From Deltaproteobacteria bacterium (GTDB lineage: Bacteria > Desulfobacterota > Desulfobacteria > Desulfobacterales > SURF-15), in the NCBI GenBank assembly GCA_024644775.1, contig JAHEHB010000271.1:1-7565 (forward strand): DNA of 7,565 nucleotides, read 5' to 3'. Under the pieces are notes generated by a model. It ran no database searches and was not told the DNA's origin. It saw only the letters and a program-made list of their open reading frames with translations. Shown here piece by piece: positions 6,009-7,565 of the stretch. The position numbers and the translations under genes are program-made. The stretch's first letter is position 1. Every line of letters begins with the position of its first letter.

Positions 6009-7013
6009 ATGCTGCTTGAAGTCGAGACTCTCGAAACCACCTTCACAACGGATCACGGCACGTATCCGGTGATAAACGATGTCGATCTCTTTCTGCGGGA
6101 AGGCGAATCGCTCGGCATTGTGGGCGAATCCGGATGCGGCAAAAGCGTAACAGCGCTTTCCATCATGCAGCTGATTCCACCAACCCTGGGAAAAATCACC
6201 AAAGGGAAGGTCATGTTTCGGGGAGAGGATTTAACCAAAAAGTCGGAGCGTGAAATGCAGCAACGCGTTCGCGGGACGGAAATGTCCATGATCTTCCAGG
6301 AACCGATGACCGCCTTGAACCCGGTCTTCAGAATCGGCGACCAGATAACGGAAACCATCCGCCAGCATCAACGCTCAAACAAGTCTGCGGCTTTTGACCG
6401 TGCCGTCGAAATGCTCACGGCCGTGGGGATTCCCTCACCTCGAAACCGGATGGCGGACTATCCACACAGCCTGAGCGGCGGCATGCGGCAGCGGGTCATG
6501 ATCGCAATGGCGTTGGCCTGCCGACCGAAGATTCTCATCGCCGACGAGCCGACCACCGCTCTGGACGTCACGATTCAAGCCCAGATCCTGGATCTGCTGA
6601 AAAAACTCCAGCGGGAATTCGCCATGGCCGTTATGTTGATTACCCACGACCTGGGGGTGATTGCGGAGTTCTGCAACCGTGTTATGGTGATGTATGCCGG
6701 TCGGGTAATAGAGAGGGGCACCCGTGAACGAATCTTCGGTGAAGCCGTTCACCCTTACACAGAGGGGCTTTTAAACTCCATTCCCACTCTGGACGAAGAT
6801 ACAGATCGGCTGCATACGGTGCCGGGGGTGGTGCCCAGCGCCTATGCCATGCCGCGAGGCTGTCGATTCGAACCCCGCTGTCCCTATCGGATGAATAAAT
6901 GCGCCGATAACCGTCCTCCGTATTTCACCATCGTTCCGGAGCATGAAATTTCTTGCTACCGATATCAATCAAACAACGAAGCGACACCGCGCCATGAGCG
7001 ACGCCGGCAATAA
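6009..7013 (+). CDS. dppD: DppD-like ABC transporter ATPase with C-terminal Cys cluster
   Basis: This 334-residue cytoplasmic ATPase is one of the two nucleotide-binding subunits. All motifs are intact: Walker A GESGCGKS (39-46), Q-loop Q97 in [11 protein letters not shown], signature LSGGMRQR (155-162), Walker B ILIADE (175-180, catalytic E180), D-loop (TALD) and switch H213 in THDLG. The C-terminal oligopeptide-transporter domain starts around [12 protein letters not shown] (248-259) and holds four cysteines, C285, C291, C298 and C316. This matches the Cys pattern shown in a DppD homologue to bind a [4Fe-4S] cluster; cluster binding here is inferred. The gene starts 16 bases after the C permease stop with only a weak ribosome binding site (AGAAAGA). 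Its end overlaps the next ATPase gene by 20 bases. Confidence 0.95.
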   Translation: MLLEVETLETTFTTDHGTYPVINDVDLFLREGESLGIVGESGCGKSVTALSIMQLIPPTLGKITKGKVMFRGEDLTKKSEREMQQRVRGTEMSMIFQEPMTALNPVFRIGDQITETIRQHQRSNKSAAFDRAVEMLTAVGIPSPRNRMADYPHSLSGGMRQRVMIAMALACRPKILIADEPTTALDVTIQAQILDLLKKLQREFAMAVMLITHDLGVIAEFCNRVMVMYAGRVIERGTRERIFGEAVHPYTEGLLNSIPTLDEDTDRLHTVPGVVPSAYAMPRGCRFEPRCPYRMNKCADNRPPYFTIVPEHEISCYRYQSNNEATPRHERRRQ

Positions 7014-7565
7014 TTCAAATCTCATTTTACAGACCATGGGATTGCACAAGCATTTTTCCGTTGGCAAGGGCTTTTTTATTGGTAAAACCCAAGGCCTGGT
7101 GAAAGCCGTCGACGGGGTGGACTTGGCCGTCAAGACAGGAAAAACTCTAGGGCTTGTGGGTGAAAGCGGCTGCGGGAAAACGACTATCGGTCATTTGCTG
7201 GTGCGGCTTCTTACCCCGACAGACGGAGATATCGTCTTTGAGGGCGAAAGCTATCGCCGGATGCTCCGGGAAAGGGTAAAGCAGTTGCACCGGGACATCC
7301 AGATCATCTTTCAGGATCCGTTCGCATCACTCAACCCACGCATGACGCTGGGCGAACTGGTAGCCGAACCGTTGATGATCCATCGGGTCGGCAACCGGCC
7401 CTTACAATTAAAGCGAGTCCGCGACCTTCTCGATGTCGTCGGTATGGCCGACTTTCAGCTGGAACGATATCCACACGAATTTTCCGGCGGGCAGCGTCAG
7501 CGAATCGGCATCGCCCGGGCACTGGCGCTGAATCCAAAGCTTATGGTGTGTGACGAGCCGGTGTC
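6994..7565 (+). CDS. dppF: DppF-like ABC transporter ATPase, cut by window end
   Basis: The second nucleotide-binding subunit, expected to pair with the DppD-like protein. The first 190 codons are present and the gene runs off the right edge. Seen in order are LHKHFSVGKGFF (17-28), the N-terminal hallmark of OppF/DppF; Walker A GESGCGKT (56-63); Q-loop Q107 in IFQDPFASLNPRMT; signature FSGGQRQR (163-170); and Walker B LMVCDEP (183-189, catalytic E188), after which the window stops. The D-loop, switch His and C-terminal domain are therefore unseen. The ATG at 6994 lies inside the end of the preceding gene (20-base overlap) and has no clear Shine-Dalgarno, so translation probably depends on coupling. 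A later in-frame ATG at 7036 also lacks a site and would leave less of the usual N terminus. Confidence 0.93.
   Translation, partial: MSDAGNNSNLILQTMGLHKHFSVGKGFFIGKTQGLVKAVDGVDLAVKTGKTLGLVGESGCGKTTIGHLLVRLLTPTDGDIVFEGESYRRMLRERVKQLHRDIQIIFQDPFASLNPRMTLGELVAEPLMIHRVGNRPLQLKRVRDLLDVVGMADFQLERYPHEFSGGQRQRIGIARALALNPKLMVCDEPV

Overview
The window looks like part of a Gram-negative bacterial chromosome, because the substrate-binding protein has a plain Sec signal peptide and no lipobox cysteine. The genes are closely spaced and of middling to high GC, with AT-richer intergenic stretches. An intergenic array of 7-bp units around TGTCRGG (2044-2071) reminds me of spacers I associate with Desulfobacterota (former Deltaproteobacteria), but that assignment is from memory and tentative.

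The left third is on the minus strand. A SelA/DgaE-like PLP-dependent enzyme (502-2004) carries an extra C-terminal beta-rich domain. A 9-bp perfect inverted repeat follows its stop codon. Beyond that lies what appears to be a decayed amidohydrolase (1-421, running off the left edge). It has an in-frame TAA, and the early His-x-His metal motif is joined almost directly to a segment that belongs much later in the family fold.

A 429-bp divergent intergenic region (2005-2433) separates the two transcription directions. It holds the heptad repeat element, one candidate sigma70-type promoter for each direction, and a long leader with a 7-bp hairpin before a very strong ribosome binding site.

The right two thirds is a plus-strand peptide-type ABC importer operon in the classical order: periplasmic binding protein (2434-3999), DppB-like permease (4138-5097), DppC-like permease (5087-5992), DppD-like ATPase (6009-7013) and DppF-like ATPase (6994 to the window end, cut). 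The B/C and D/F pairs overlap and are probably translationally coupled. The 138-bp gap after the binding protein contains stem-loops that could make its message more abundant than the rest.

Together the binding protein would collect a peptide or related amino-acid derivative in the periplasm, the B/C pair would form the channel and the D/F pair would drive import. The divergent PLP enzyme, and formerly the amidohydrolase, could have processed an imported N-acyl or amino-sugar-like compound. That link rests only on neighbourhood. I see no RNA gene, CRISPR array, insertion sequence or defence system, and most of the window is ordinary transport and metabolism.
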